Shown here: positions 33,735 through 43,545 of the stretch, one piece after another
Position numbering within the stretch: position 1 is the first letter of the stretch
How the letters are laid out: each line of letters begins with the position of its first letter
From: Cylindrotheca closterium
Lineage: Eukaryota; Bacillariophyta; Bacillariophyceae; Bacillariales; Bacillariaceae
Length of the DNA: 64,000 bases
NCBI GenBank assembly: GCA_933822405.4
Contig: CAKOGP040000446.1
Span: forward strand, 306,737 to 370,736
Direction of reading: 5' to 3'
The notes under the pieces: generated by a model
The model's input: the letters and a program-made list of their open reading frames with translations, nothing else
What the model was told of the DNA's origin: nothing
Database searches by the model: none
Translations under genes and position numbers: made by a program

Positions 33735-34126
33735 GAATCATTTTTTAATTTTTCTTTACAACGAACTATCCAACCACTTACAGTAGATGGCGTATCATGA
33801 GTTTGTACCTAGATGCTAGTGGCCATTCATTCATTCGTTTGGTCAACAGGACATTGCAGTGCTCGTTACTTCATACCGGCACCATACTGTATGCATGTTC
33901 AAAGCCAAAATGAGTCTATCAGAGTACCATTTTTGAAGCGAGCTAGGAAAATATATTTACTTATGCGGTCCATCGCTACTCCGATTTATTTACTTATGGC
34001 ATCGAAAAATCACTCACAAAAAAGAACCAAATTTTACATCCTTGAAAAAAAAAAACGCCTTGCGATTAACCACCGACAAAACTTGTAGTTCCACCCAACA
34101 ACAAAACAAGGTGGTTGACAAGTGAA
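33735..34126. other. Intergenic before the PDZ cluster
   Basis: No gene is seen. ATTTACTTATG is duplicated at about 33956 and 33986, and an A11 run lies near 34045. It should contain the promoter of the gene at 34127. Confidence 0.5.
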
Positions 34127-36439
34127 ATGCCGCCGCAGCTCACTGAAAGAATCACCGTAGCGGTGTCAACCAAAGACTACAGTCCTCGGAAAAGATGGCC
34201 ACTTTTGACATCAAAGAAAGGGCAACTACAAGATCATCATCCAACCACTACTTCTACTCCTCCAGATGATTATAGTTCACTTCACGTCAAAGATCGAACG
34301 TCCAGTCACCTCCGCAAAAATCAGATGAAGCTAGCTGACTCAAGAACATTAAGATTCGACGAACCTGAACTTCAAGACCGACAACAAGTGGTGGTTGAAA
34401 TCCAGCTTGAGATGGACCAGCTCATTGGGAAACCAGGACTTGTTTTGGAACGAACCAGAGGGACAACTCTACTCCTGGTCAACACGATTCGAGAAAAAGG
34501 GTGGTTTACGTCCACTGCGCTTCGAGTTGGAATGGCCGTTCTATCTGTCAATGGTGTTCCAATGGCTGGCCGCACTCCTTCCAAAGTCATCAAGGCGCTC
34601 TGCCAGGCACAAGATGAGGGGAAGCTATCACTTGTGGCAGGCTGTTATACCAAGCCGGAAACCAACAAATGTCCCCCAGAAAAGGATGAGTCAAATATTG
34701 CGGAATGTGGAAGTATCGAAGTGAAGTTGACCAAAGATAATGTTGCCATTGAAGGTTCTTCTTCTACTACTTATAATGTGCCAAGATATTCTCGATTACA
34801 CACAATTGTCACAAAGAAGACAAAAGAAGATGTCTTTGGAATTACATTCCGAAAGAACGCCAGAGATGCACCTCTTATCATCAAATCATTTGCGAAAAAA
34901 GGAAAGTTTCAAGGGTCAGAACTTTGTCCTGGAATGGTTGTAATTCAAGTGAACGAGAAGGATGCAACATGGATGAATCCACGAGAAGCCGTCGAAGAAC
35001 TTCAAAATGCTGCGCCAGGTGAAGTATCCATCACTACCGAAGGCTACACTGGGAAGGCTTTCAAAGCTATCGCCGGCGATTCGCTCGGCCTTTCAGTGAC
35101 CAGTTCTTCGTCTCGCGAAGGAGTCTTTATTGTTGGCATTGACCCAGCTTCCGAGTTTGCAAGGTCCGAATTGCGCGCTGGAATGCAAGTTATTCTCATC
35201 AACGGAAAGCCTTGTCCACTCAAGGCAGAGGATGCAGTGGATCTATTGGATGGAACCGAAGGGGAGGTTACCATCCTTGCTACTTTAGCCTTTCTGGACG
35301 GCGACAACATCACAGTGTCCGATATGACATGCGACTCGGAGCATGATGTACATGAAAGTATGATGAATACCATTGGAGCCGACTTCCAAAAAGATAACTT
35401 GCAAAGTCCTCGACCAGAAGAAGAAGTCATGATACTGAGAAAGCTTCCAACAAGACGGAAGACGACTGACGCCATGCTCTCCTCCCATCCAATTGTGAGC
35501 TGTTTTGGTGGATCAATGCCAAAGAAGGATCCAAGAAAGCAAAGAAGTGAGCTCGTGCACATCTCTTTGCAGAAAGAACTCCGAAAGACCAAACCAGGGA
35601 TTGTCCTTTCTAGGAAAAAGGACAGTTTGGTGGTCAAGGAAATCCGCAAGGACAGTTGGTTCTCGAAAACCGCTCTTGAAGCGGGCATGGTTCTACTTGC
35701 CGTTGACAACAAGTCCGTTGTTCAGAAGGATGTCGAACACGTCTTCAAGCTTTTCCAAGAAGCCAGAAAGTCGGGACGAATGCTACTAACAGCAAGAAAA
35801 GGTGAAAACGGAATACACCAAGATCAAAGGCTATCCCGAATCCAAGCAATTGCATACAAGAAAACACCTACTGCACCGATTGGAATTACATTTTCACGGG
35901 CTGACTCGACATCTCCACTGGTCGTTAAGGAAATTTCTGAGACTGGCATCATGAAAGGCAGCATGATCCAACCTGGAATGGTTGTATTGCAGATCAATGG
36001 TCGGCGTGCCTCATGGCTCCTCAGCCCTGCGGAAGCATCCGCAGCTATTCGACATGCACCGGTAGGGCGTATCTCTATTACAGCAGAAGGCTTCTGTGGA
36101 ACGGCATACAAGTCGAGGCGAAATGAAGGATTCGGTTTGATTGTTAAGAACTCATCGAGTCGTGAAGGACTATTCATCTCGCATATCAAGGAGGACAGTC
36201 CATTTGCTTTCTCTCCATTGAAACCAGGTATGCAGATCCTTATGATCAACGGTAAGCCTTGTCCCTCTACTCTGAAAGCAACCGGCAAACTACTACGAAA
36301 GTCTGGTGAGAAGGTGGAAATTTTGGCGACATCAGCCTTCCAAGAGGGATTCAAGGTGACGGTGGATGACTTGGCATCCCGACAAGAAGGTCCATTCTTG
36401 GACAGCTATTTCAAATGCCTTGTGTTCGACTTCGACTAA
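34127..36439 (+). CDS. Six-PDZ-like protein built as a duplicated A-B-C triplet
   Basis: 770 aa, single exon; the ATG at 34127 is the first in frame. Residues 1-85 are basic and disordered. Six PDZ-like units follow in the order A-B-C-A'-B'-C'. A and A' share KPGxVLxR, (W)FxxTALxxGM and V(x)AV/SVN. B and B' share GITFxxxxxxxPLxxK, PGMVVxQ(V/I)N and APxGxxSITxEG. C and C' share GLxVxxSSSREGxFI, LxxGMQxxxINGKPCP and VxILAT. The match extends through the linkers, so the protein arose by internal duplication of a three-domain block. No membrane segment is seen. Scaffold role is inferred from the fold. Confidence 0.8.
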   Translation: MPPQLTERITVAVSTKDYSPRKRWPLLTSKKGQLQDHHPTTTSTPPDDYSSLHVKDRTSSHLRKNQMKLADSRTLRFDEPELQDRQQVVVEIQLEMDQLIGKPGLVLERTRGTTLLLVNTIREKGWFTSTALRVGMAVLSVNGVPMAGRTPSKVIKALCQAQDEGKLSLVAGCYTKPETNKCPPEKDESNIAECGSIEVKLTKDNVAIEGSSSTTYNVPRYSRLHTIVTKKTKEDVFGITFRKNARDAPLIIKSFAKKGKFQGSELCPGMVVIQVNEKDATWMNPREAVEELQNAAPGEVSITTEGYTGKAFKAIAGDSLGLSVTSSSSREGVFIVGIDPASEFARSELRAGMQVILINGKPCPLKAEDAVDLLDGTEGEVTILATLAFLDGDNITVSDMTCDSEHDVHESMMNTIGADFQKDNLQSPRPEEEVMILRKLPTRRKTTDAMLSSHPIVSCFGGSMPKKDPRKQRSELVHISLQKELRKTKPGIVLSRKKDSLVVKEIRKDSWFSKTALEAGMVLLAVDNKSVVQKDVEHVFKLFQEARKSGRMLLTARKGENGIHQDQRLSRIQAIAYKKTPTAPIGITFSRADSTSPLVVKEISETGIMKGSMIQPGMVVLQINGRRASWLLSPAEASAAIRHAPVGRISITAEGFCGTAYKSRRNEGFGLIVKNSSSREGLFISHIKEDSPFAFSPLKPGMQILMINGKPCPSTLKATGKLLRKSGEKVEILATSAFQEGFKVTVDDLASRQEGPFLDSYFKCLVFDFD

Positions 36440-36775
36440 GCGTATCAGTAGAAATAAGATAACAATAATAATAATAATAGTGAGAACAATGCGTTCCTAG
36501 TGGTATAATAAAACCAAAGGGTACAGTACTAGGACTAATAACACATAAAATAGTATTGGTTTTGGCATTCGAACTAGTCATTCCACTTATTCGAACTAGT
36601 CAGTCTGATTTTGATCGCCAAAGAAACGTCCGTAACCCGAAATCGCGGAGTCGGCAACTGCCTACATTTCATTTATATTCGTACGCGTATGATGAATATA
36701 AACCGGACCAATATCCTCTGATTTTCACTCCTTCACAATTTTGCAACAACGAGAAGACAACGTGAATCAATCAGC
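36440..36775. other. Intergenic within the PDZ cluster
   Basis: It contains an (AAT)n run at 36461-36478 and the direct repeat ATTCGAACTAGTCA near 36568 and 36589. No gene is seen. Confidence 0.5.
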
Positions 36776-37402
36776 ATGACAGTGAAAGTAATCTCCGGTG
36801 TTAGAGCCACAGTCGACTCGAAATACGGCATCTCGTTCTGCCGTAAGACCACGGACTCTCCTGTGATCATCAAGGAAGTTCGAAAGGAAGGGATATTTGC
36901 AAAACATGGTCTTATCCCTGGAATGGTTGTCAAGGCAGTGAATGGAGTTGAAGTCGAGTGGAAGCGCCCCACTGAAGCAGCTACACTTTTGGCCCAAACC
37001 GATGTTGGCCAAGAGGTTTCTCTGACAGTGGAATGTTTCACTGGAACTGTCCACAGAAGCAACAAGTACCAAAAATGGGGTTTGACATTGAAAAATTCAA
37101 CCAAGATGTCTGGAATCTACATCTCCGGAATCGAAGAAGACGGTCTATTTGCTTCCACCGAACTTACGGCTGGTATGAAAGTTATTAGAATTAATGGAAA
37201 GCGATGCCCTCGTGAGGCAAAGGATGTCATCAATATGGTTGCACAAACTGGGGATGATTTGGAACTCGTTGGCGTTCATGCTATGCCACGTTCACCTGAG
37301 GACAAGGAGAACTCCAGTTCTCAGCAGGCTGCACCACGAAGTACAACGCTGACTGAAAGCGCCGCTGTAAATAGACAGCATCCAGCTCTGGCACTCTTGT
37401 AG
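36776..37402 (+). CDS. Two-PDZ-like (B-C) protein
   Basis: 208 aa, single exon. Unit B (about 3-85) has KYGISFCRKTTDSPVIIKEV, LIPGMVVKAVNG and the W-x-x-P-x-EAA helix; unit C (about 90-172) has WGLTLKNSTKMSGIYI and AGMKVIRINGKRCP. A short Ser/Gln-rich tail follows. It is essentially one B-C block of the six-domain gene upstream and very similar to the genes at 37880, 39160 and 42904, so it belongs to a tandem duplicate set. No targeting signal is seen. Confidence 0.8.
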   Translation: MTVKVISGVRATVDSKYGISFCRKTTDSPVIIKEVRKEGIFAKHGLIPGMVVKAVNGVEVEWKRPTEAATLLAQTDVGQEVSLTVECFTGTVHRSNKYQKWGLTLKNSTKMSGIYISGIEEDGLFASTELTAGMKVIRINGKRCPREAKDVINMVAQTGDDLELVGVHAMPRSPEDKENSSSQQAAPRSTTLTESAAVNRQHPALALL

Positions 37403-37879
37403 TGCACATAGTATTTTTTTATGTGTACTCTCGCCCTGTCACCAAATAGAAACCTATAACAACTGAACAAACACTAATTCCAATGGCTACAACTAAAGAT
37501 TAATTTGAAGTTGGTACTGAAAAAGCGTAGAAGTGGGTTCGGTGCATGGTACGATGAAAATAGTAGTATGCATCGTGATTGTATTGCCCTTCCTGCTTCT
37601 GTGTGGCGCCGATAAAAGGAACATCCAAATTGAAAATACCGTTTCAACAGAAAACGCGTCACCATAAAAAAATATTATATACCGACAATTTTCATTAGCG
37701 ATTGTGTGCGACATCAAGAAGACGGTCGTATCGCCCGCAGGCGATAATACGTTTCGTGCGCACTTTTTCACTGTCAAGAACCGGAAAACCTTCAGGACCG
37801 CAGACAACACCACACGGTGAAGGGCGTCAGAAGCGAGGAGGAATTGCTACAAACAAGATAACTCAGTACAACAAGCAAA
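37403..37879. other. Intergenic with a 7-bp-stem hairpin
   Basis: TATCGCC-CGCA-GGCGATA at 37729-37746 forms a perfect 7-bp stem with a 4-nt loop, about 135 nt upstream of the next ATG; it could be in the 5' UTR. No gene is seen. Confidence 0.45.
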
Positions 37880-38881
37880 ATGACGCTTCGAAGAGTCACA
37901 ATTCTAAGAAAGAAGGACACCAAGTTTGGTATCATTTTTTGTAGGAAGTCGCCGCACAGTCCATTGACCATTCAATCGATGCTGAAGGATGGCGTGTTCT
38001 ATGGTCAGGGTTTTGCACCTGGGATGGTAGTCACCGAGATCAACGCTAAACGTGTACAATGGGAAACGCCAGTGGAAGCTGCAATGATGCTTCAGAATAC
38101 TCCTATCGGAGGGTTTGTTTCAATTGTAGTTGAAATTTTCTGTGCAGTAGGCAAGAGGCACAGCAAGTACACGCCCTGGGGCTTGTACCTAGTAAGACCA
38201 AAAGAGTCTTCAGGTGTAATCATTGCAAAGGTTACTGGTCAATTTGAAAACACTGAGTTGAGGGAAAATATGAAAATCATTGAGATCAATGGCGAGCCTT
38301 GTCCTAGAAGGGCACGAGATGCTTTCAAAATATTGGACGAAACAAAGCATGAATTACAAATAACAGCAGTGAACCTGCATATTGTAGACGTTGATGAAAA
38401 CTGGCCCAAACCAGGAGTTCCGGAGACAGTGACCCCGAATCCAGAGACTGCACCTGGGAACATTGCTTGTGCACTGGATGGTTACGTCAGTGTCTTCGGT
38501 TGTGGCTTTGTTGCTGAAGGTGAAGGTCAAAACCCAAAAAAACAATTACGATCAATGAGAGAAATGAAGTCCATAACTTTTCCACTCTCCGCAGAATACT
38601 ACAAGAAGACTCAGGGTGGAGCAAAATCGAGCCCATCTCAACACGCGCCTGTGGCAAAGAAGCCACGAAAGAAACCCAAAAATACACGATCATTCTTTGA
38701 AATATGGACCCAAAGATGGCGAGACGATTCCATCTCAGAAACTAGCCTCGAGGAAGGCCCCAGTGAAGAAGATCCGGATGTTGTCTACGAGAAGACGAAG
38801 AAATCAATATTTAAGAAATTGGTTCCAAGATTACGGAAGAAGACATCGATCAGCACTTCGGACTCGGTAGCACTCCCGTAA
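37880..38881 (+). CDS. Two-PDZ-like (B-C) protein with basic C-terminal tail
   Basis: 333 aa, single exon. Unit B (about 5-90) contains KFGIIFCRKSPHSPLTI, APGMVVTEIN and VEAAMMLQNTPIGG. Unit C (about 95-172) contains WGLYL and ENMKIIEINGEPCP; it lacks the NSTK tract of its paralogues, having VRPKESSG instead. Residues 180-333 are low-complexity and basic (AKKPRKKPKNTR, VPRLRKK). The tail differs completely from the paralogues, so tails diversified after duplication of a common B-C core. Confidence 0.8.
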   Translation: MTLRRVTILRKKDTKFGIIFCRKSPHSPLTIQSMLKDGVFYGQGFAPGMVVTEINAKRVQWETPVEAAMMLQNTPIGGFVSIVVEIFCAVGKRHSKYTPWGLYLVRPKESSGVIIAKVTGQFENTELRENMKIIEINGEPCPRRARDAFKILDETKHELQITAVNLHIVDVDENWPKPGVPETVTPNPETAPGNIACALDGYVSVFGCGFVAEGEGQNPKKQLRSMREMKSITFPLSAEYYKKTQGGAKSSPSQHAPVAKKPRKKPKNTRSFFEIWTQRWRDDSISETSLEEGPSEEDPDVVYEKTKKSIFKKLVPRLRKKTSISTSDSVALP

Positions 38882-39159
38882 TGCTACTATTGGACAATGT
38901 ATCATAATCACTATTTTATTATAATGAATCTACTGCATCATCAAACTATGCTCTATCTGCCTTATTCAACGACTGCATGCGCTATTCTTCAAGTTTCCGC
39001 GCTATGCAGTACGCTGGTGCGTTACGAATATATAGAGCTAAATATTTAGCACGTGCCTAAATCTTGTCACATTTTGCGATTGTCAACGCACGAAACCAAA
39101 TATAATATACGTTTGGAGCACCACATCGAACCCAATCCCCTCCGCCGTCTATTGTAACA

Positions 39160-40749
39160 ATGGGTTTCCTTCGAAGGAGCAAGAAGAATGAATGTCAACA
39201 ACATGGGAGTGTGGTGGAAGCGGTAGTACGTAAAAAGTCAGAGAAAGTGAAATATGGAATCGTCTTCCATCGCAGCAAGCCAAATATCCCAACAACGATA
39301 GAATCCATTCGATCAAAATGCTTGTTTACTCGTAAGGGCCTTTTACCAGGAATGTATGTTCTCGAAGTGAATGGGCAAGACGCGACCTGGAAGACTCCAA
39401 AAGATTGCGCTCGTCTTCTTAAGAGTGCACCTGTCGGATCAAATGTATCGATCAAAGCTGCCATTCCAAAGACCATCAGAGTGAAGAGAGACTCAGAAGA
39501 GAACAGTTGGGGATTTTCCATCAAGAACTCTACAAAACGAGAGGGGATTTTCATTGACAATGTCGCACCAAAGAGTATTATGGCTTCTTCAGGCTTGGAG
39601 CACGGAATGCTGATTATTAAGATCAATGGCAAGACATTTCCGAATGAAATCAAGGATGCGGCATTGGCATTGAGAGCGAGCGGGAATTCCATTGAGATTA
39701 CTTTGGTGCAGCTAGAGGCTCAATTGGATTTTGATCTTGATGATATCAGTACTGCTACTGATATCCAGCAGGAGGCAGGTGACGAAATGGAACCAGGTAA
39801 ACAAGAAGAAGAAAAGGCGACTGGAGGTGATATTATTGAAGGATCAGGAGAAAAAAATGAATCAAGTAGCCACCCTCGAATATCTACTGCAGAAGCTCTT
39901 GAGTATTCTGGAGACAAAGTCAAAGAAACAAGTAAACAGAAACAGACGACTGCTGTTTTGCAAACAGTGACTGAGAACCGCGACGACGTGACGAACGCCC
40001 CCACGAGCAAAGTTGAGCCCTCTACAGCCCGTGAACCACCAATGGTGCAAGAATTTGATATTGACATGGACGACTTTTCATTTGCCGAGAGCGAAAGCAA
40101 AATCCCTATCCAAAAGGACGAGAACAGTCCTTCCGGGTGGTTTTTCAGGAACTCGAAGAAGGAGGAGGAATGCTTCGACCTTGATGATCAGTTTCCCGAG
40201 CGCTATACAAAGAATAACAACCCACTGTTCCAAAGTGTTCTCCCTCCATCAAGGAAACAATCTAGAACCAGCGAAGTCGTGTCACAAGTAATGCAGCTTC
40301 GAAAGCTCCGCAAACCTATTCCCAAAAGTTCCATCGCGACCGTACAATCTCCCGTCGATGATGAGAAATTGAACCGACGAGCAATCATATTCGGACTGAA
40401 GAAAGAAGCTGCAGTACCGACGGTACAACGGTTTGATCCAAAGACACGCCGACCTAGATTCTTCAGGGGGGCGTCCATATTGTCGCTCAAATCTCGATCA
40501 AGCAAGGTCACAAAAGAGGAGAGACTTGGAGAACAAAATGGCCACAATTCTTCCACCTCAGTCCAGAGTCTATTCGACATATTATTGAGTTTTCAGGACA
40601 CACTATGTGCAACACTGGTATCTGGTCCGACTCAAGACTCCACGGCGGTAGCAAATGACACAAAGTCTCGTAAACGAACAGTGATACCGGTACGAAAAGC
40701 CAAAGCCGAAAATCCACGCGAAATAGAGGAGCAAGTGTTGGAGTTGTAA
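39160..40749 (+). CDS. Two-PDZ-like (B-C) protein with long acidic/disordered tail
   Basis: 529 aa, single exon. Unit B (about 17-105) has KYGIVFHRSKPNIPTTI, LPGMYVLEVNGQDATW and SAPVGSNVSI. Unit C (about 108-187) has WGFSIKNSTKREGIFI, HGMLIIKINGK, with TFP in place of the usual CP. From about 190 the protein is disordered: an Asp/Glu-rich part with repeated DxDDxS/FSFAESES motifs, then a basic part with many Ser-Arg/Lys sites. Phospho-regulation would fit the composition but is not shown. It is a member of the tandem PDZ set. Confidence 0.8.
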   Translation: MGFLRRSKKNECQQHGSVVEAVVRKKSEKVKYGIVFHRSKPNIPTTIESIRSKCLFTRKGLLPGMYVLEVNGQDATWKTPKDCARLLKSAPVGSNVSIKAAIPKTIRVKRDSEENSWGFSIKNSTKREGIFIDNVAPKSIMASSGLEHGMLIIKINGKTFPNEIKDAALALRASGNSIEITLVQLEAQLDFDLDDISTATDIQQEAGDEMEPGKQEEEKATGGDIIEGSGEKNESSSHPRISTAEALEYSGDKVKETSKQKQTTAVLQTVTENRDDVTNAPTSKVEPSTAREPPMVQEFDIDMDDFSFAESESKIPIQKDENSPSGWFFRNSKKEEECFDLDDQFPERYTKNNNPLFQSVLPPSRKQSRTSEVVSQVMQLRKLRKPIPKSSIATVQSPVDDEKLNRRAIIFGLKKEAAVPTVQRFDPKTRRPRFFRGASILSLKSRSSKVTKEERLGEQNGHNSSTSVQSLFDILLSFQDTLCATLVSGPTQDSTAVANDTKSRKRTVIPVRKAKAENPREIEEQVLEL

Positions 40750-40814
40750 GCGTAAATCATAAATTTACTAAGCAGTAGTCGATATATAAAATATGTTAGC
40801 GCAAGGTGTTTATT

Positions 40815-42425
40815 TTATGACCAGGCTTCTGGATATGTTTTCAATAAATTAGTGCACTCTTGACAATCCACATTCCGTCTTCGAATGAGATGTACGGATG
40901 CAAAGTCGAACTTTCGATCCATACCCAGTGTTTTCAGAAACTCAAACTGATGGTAGTTGTTCATGTATCTCTTGGGCATTTGTCCATTTTCTGCCATTTC
41001 CTGCATGGTCGAGTCGACAATCTTGTCAGCATCCAGCATAGAAATGTGTGGTACATCCTTGCTCAAGTCCATGACTGCCTGCCGGTACTCGTCGTCGTGT
41101 TCGTCACTTCCCAACAAGAAGGTAATATGTTTTCCAGTTTGTTCCGTTCCAGCAATGGAGCAATCAAAAAATTCTTTCAAGACGGGCAATGTGGTGTTGC
41201 AGGATTTGGTACCATCCCCTCGTCGAATGTGAAAGAAACCAAAGACAGAGGTGTTGGATGGAGCCAGAGATCGAACACGGGCCCGTATGGCTTCTCGGAT
41301 GGGTTCCAACTGAGTTGGTGACATTCTATATTGATCGTCATCTACATAGTTGCATCCAGTCACATTGCTGGGACTCCAGCGCAAGAAGGGTTGCATACTG
41401 GGAGAATAGGAGGAGCCAAGCATTGCTTGGAGGTCTTCCGGCAGCTCTGGCAAGGTATCAGATTTCCGCAGCTCGGATTTGAAGTATGGCTTGTGAATTT
41501 CCCAAATAAAGCCAGTTTCGGCATCCGGCGATTGTTGGAATGAAAACTCTTGCAATTCCTGGTAATGTTCAGTCATGTTGTCCTTCTTAGACGTAACCAC
41601 AATTTTCCATCCAGGATAATCCGCTTGTTTGTAGGTTCCAGAACTACCCCAATATACGTCTGCTGGAAACTTTGGATTATCGTTTGCCTCCAGTAATGAT
41701 GATGTTCCATCATCCACAAAGGTCATGTTGAAAAAATCAATCCATCGGAGTTCCGTGTCGACCATTTTGTTGTGATTGTGAACCGCTTGGAGCGATACGG
41801 ATGGCGGTGGAATCTCCACCAGAGCGCACAAGTATCCAGCAAGATTGGACATTACGTGATACGTCAGCTCTCGATCCAAAAGACCAGCTGGTTTGTTGTG
41901 AAAGAATATGCGATTGATTCGTTTGGGACAATGTCTCTGGCAACTTGTTCTGGATGCCTGTGCTGTTGCTGTTGTTTCTGCTGAAGAAGAAGTAGTAGGT
42001 CCTCCAGTTGGAGGGTCTGTCGGCGTAGCTACTGGTGGTTCTGTCTCTGATTTTCTCTCGCCCTCGTCCTCCTCTTCATCTGATTCTGATTCCTCCTCAT
42101 CGCTCTCTTCATCGCTCTTTTCGGATGCTTTGGAATTGGATGGTTCTGTAATTGGTTTCGCAATCGCACTTTCCAAATTAGGGGACAATGGAGGCTTTTG
42201 CATTTCCAACTGACGGGTCGTTGATACTGGCTTTTGGTGATTTTGTTGTATTTGTTGTTGTCGCTGAACTCGTTCCGGATCATTCACATTCAATTCAACG
42301 CTCTCTGGACTTGAAACTCGAACAATGACAACCATGCATCCCACAATGACAATGGCCAACTTCCGCAAGACGCTGCTCAGACTCGCTGTGGATGACCGCC
42401 GACTTGCTGCACGAATTTGTGCCAT
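40815..42425 (-). CDS. Type II membrane O-fucosyltransferase-like glycosyltransferase
   Basis: 536 aa, single exon; the ATG at 42425 is the first in frame. A basic N-terminus and one membrane segment (about 20-38, KLAIVIVGCMVVIVRV) give type II Golgi topology. A Gln-rich and acidic stem (about 45-140) is followed by the luminal domain. FGFFHIRRGDGTKSC near 393-407 matches the H-x-R-x-G-D donor-binding motif of O-FucT-like enzymes. Several NxT sites are present. Length and layout fit a Golgi glycosyltransferase; acceptor unknown. It interrupts the otherwise same-strand run of PDZ genes and ends 65 bp from the gene on the opposite strand. Confidence 0.7.
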   Translation of the reverse strand: MAQIRAASRRSSTASLSSVLRKLAIVIVGCMVVIVRVSSPESVELNVNDPERVQRQQQIQQNHQKPVSTTRQLEMQKPPLSPNLESAIAKPITEPSNSKASEKSDEESDEEESESDEEEDEGERKSETEPPVATPTDPPTGGPTTSSSAETTATAQASRTSCQRHCPKRINRIFFHNKPAGLLDRELTYHVMSNLAGYLCALVEIPPPSVSLQAVHNHNKMVDTELRWIDFFNMTFVDDGTSSLLEANDNPKFPADVYWGSSGTYKQADYPGWKIVVTSKKDNMTEHYQELQEFSFQQSPDAETGFIWEIHKPYFKSELRKSDTLPELPEDLQAMLGSSYSPSMQPFLRWSPSNVTGCNYVDDDQYRMSPTQLEPIREAIRARVRSLAPSNTSVFGFFHIRRGDGTKSCNTTLPVLKEFFDCSIAGTEQTGKHITFLLGSDEHDDEYRQAVMDLSKDVPHISMLDADKIVDSTMQEMAENGQMPKRYMNNYHQFEFLKTLGMDRKFDFASVHLIRRRNVDCQECTNLLKTYPEAWS

Positions 42426-42903
42426 TTTCACTCTCTTGAGGCTGGGAGGATCAAGTCTACTTGGTACTTGTTGTACCTATTAGGAAGATTTGTCCTTCAC
42501 AATAACCGCAGAGTTCAGGTCAATCAATGGTCAGTATTATTATGTGTCTCTTGTCATGCCTTTTGTTTTCTTCCGGGGTGAATCTGGGGGTATCGGTTTT
42601 CCCTCTTATCATAACCCCTTTTATATTTGTTCGGCTAAATGAAGAGAAACTCGTGGGCGAATCGGCGATTGGTGCGACCTGAAACTACCACGGCCATAGG
42701 TAGGACGTGAGCCAACCGCCGAGCCAACCCGCCCAGACCTTCTCACAACAATCGCAAACGAATAACTCCCACGAACGGAAAATCGACAACTCCCTCCACC
42801 TTTCTTGTAACCTATCTACATATCTACATATCTACAGTGCCAGCAGTCCTAGAACACTTACTCACTAAACAAAAACAAAGGCAACACTATCAACAAGAAG
42901 GAC
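42426..42903. other. Divergent promoter region
   Basis: It separates the minus-strand glycosyltransferase from the plus-strand PDZ gene. It carries an ATCTACAT tandem repeat at about 42813-42838. No gene is seen. Confidence 0.5.
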
Positions 42904-43545
42904 ATGGTCGTCGTCAAAGCCGCTGCTACCAAACAGGCTGGAGCCAAATATGGAATTGCCTTTTCCCGAAAAACACCCGATTCTCCACTCATGATTCGAA
43001 CAATCCGCGACGAGTCTCCGTTTGCGGGGAAAGGTTTGGAGCCAGGAATGATTGTCACCAAGGTGAATGGGGAAGAAATGACTTGGTTGGGTCCAAGAGA
43101 CGCTGCCAAAGTCTTGCAAAAGGCTCAAGTAGGCGCGACAATGCAGGTCGAAGCGGCCACTCTCTTCAAGGCGGCTGGCAAGAAACCCAAACGCAAAACC
43201 AAATGTGGCATCTGGCTCAAGAATTCCACCAAAGTACCAGGTCTCTTTATCTCCCAGATTAACGGAGACAGTATCTTTGCTGGATCCTCTCTGGAGACGG
43301 GCATGAAAGTCATCCAATTGAACGGAACATCGTGTCATGACGATATGAAGTTTCACGAAGCCTTGGAATTATTGAAAAAGGCTAGCGGACAAGTGGAAAT
43401 TGTGGCCGCGGATACTCCCTACAAGGGAAAAATGAAGGGTGCCAGTGGAGGAATACCGGGGTTGTCGCCTCTGTCCGACTCGGAGGACGAATTGGACCGA
43501 AAGCCCTTGTTGGATCGATTATTCCCAATGCTAGTGGATTTATAG
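42904..43545 (+). CDS. Two-PDZ-like (B-C) protein
   Basis: 213 aa, single exon. Unit B (about 8-85) has KYGIAFSRKTPDSPLMI, LEPGMIVTKVNGEEMTW and DAAKVL. Unit C (about 92-175) has CGIWLKNSTKVPGLFI and ETGMKVIQLNGTSCH, where the Pro after Cys is replaced by His. A short acidic tail with SDSEDE follows. It is the last of the tandem PDZ set, separated from the others by the minus-strand glycosyltransferase. Confidence 0.8.
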   Translation: MVVVKAAATKQAGAKYGIAFSRKTPDSPLMIRTIRDESPFAGKGLEPGMIVTKVNGEEMTWLGPRDAAKVLQKAQVGATMQVEAATLFKAAGKKPKRKTKCGIWLKNSTKVPGLFISQINGDSIFAGSSLETGMKVIQLNGTSCHDDMKFHEALELLKKASGQVEIVAADTPYKGKMKGASGGIPGLSPLSDSEDELDRKPLLDRLFPMLVDL

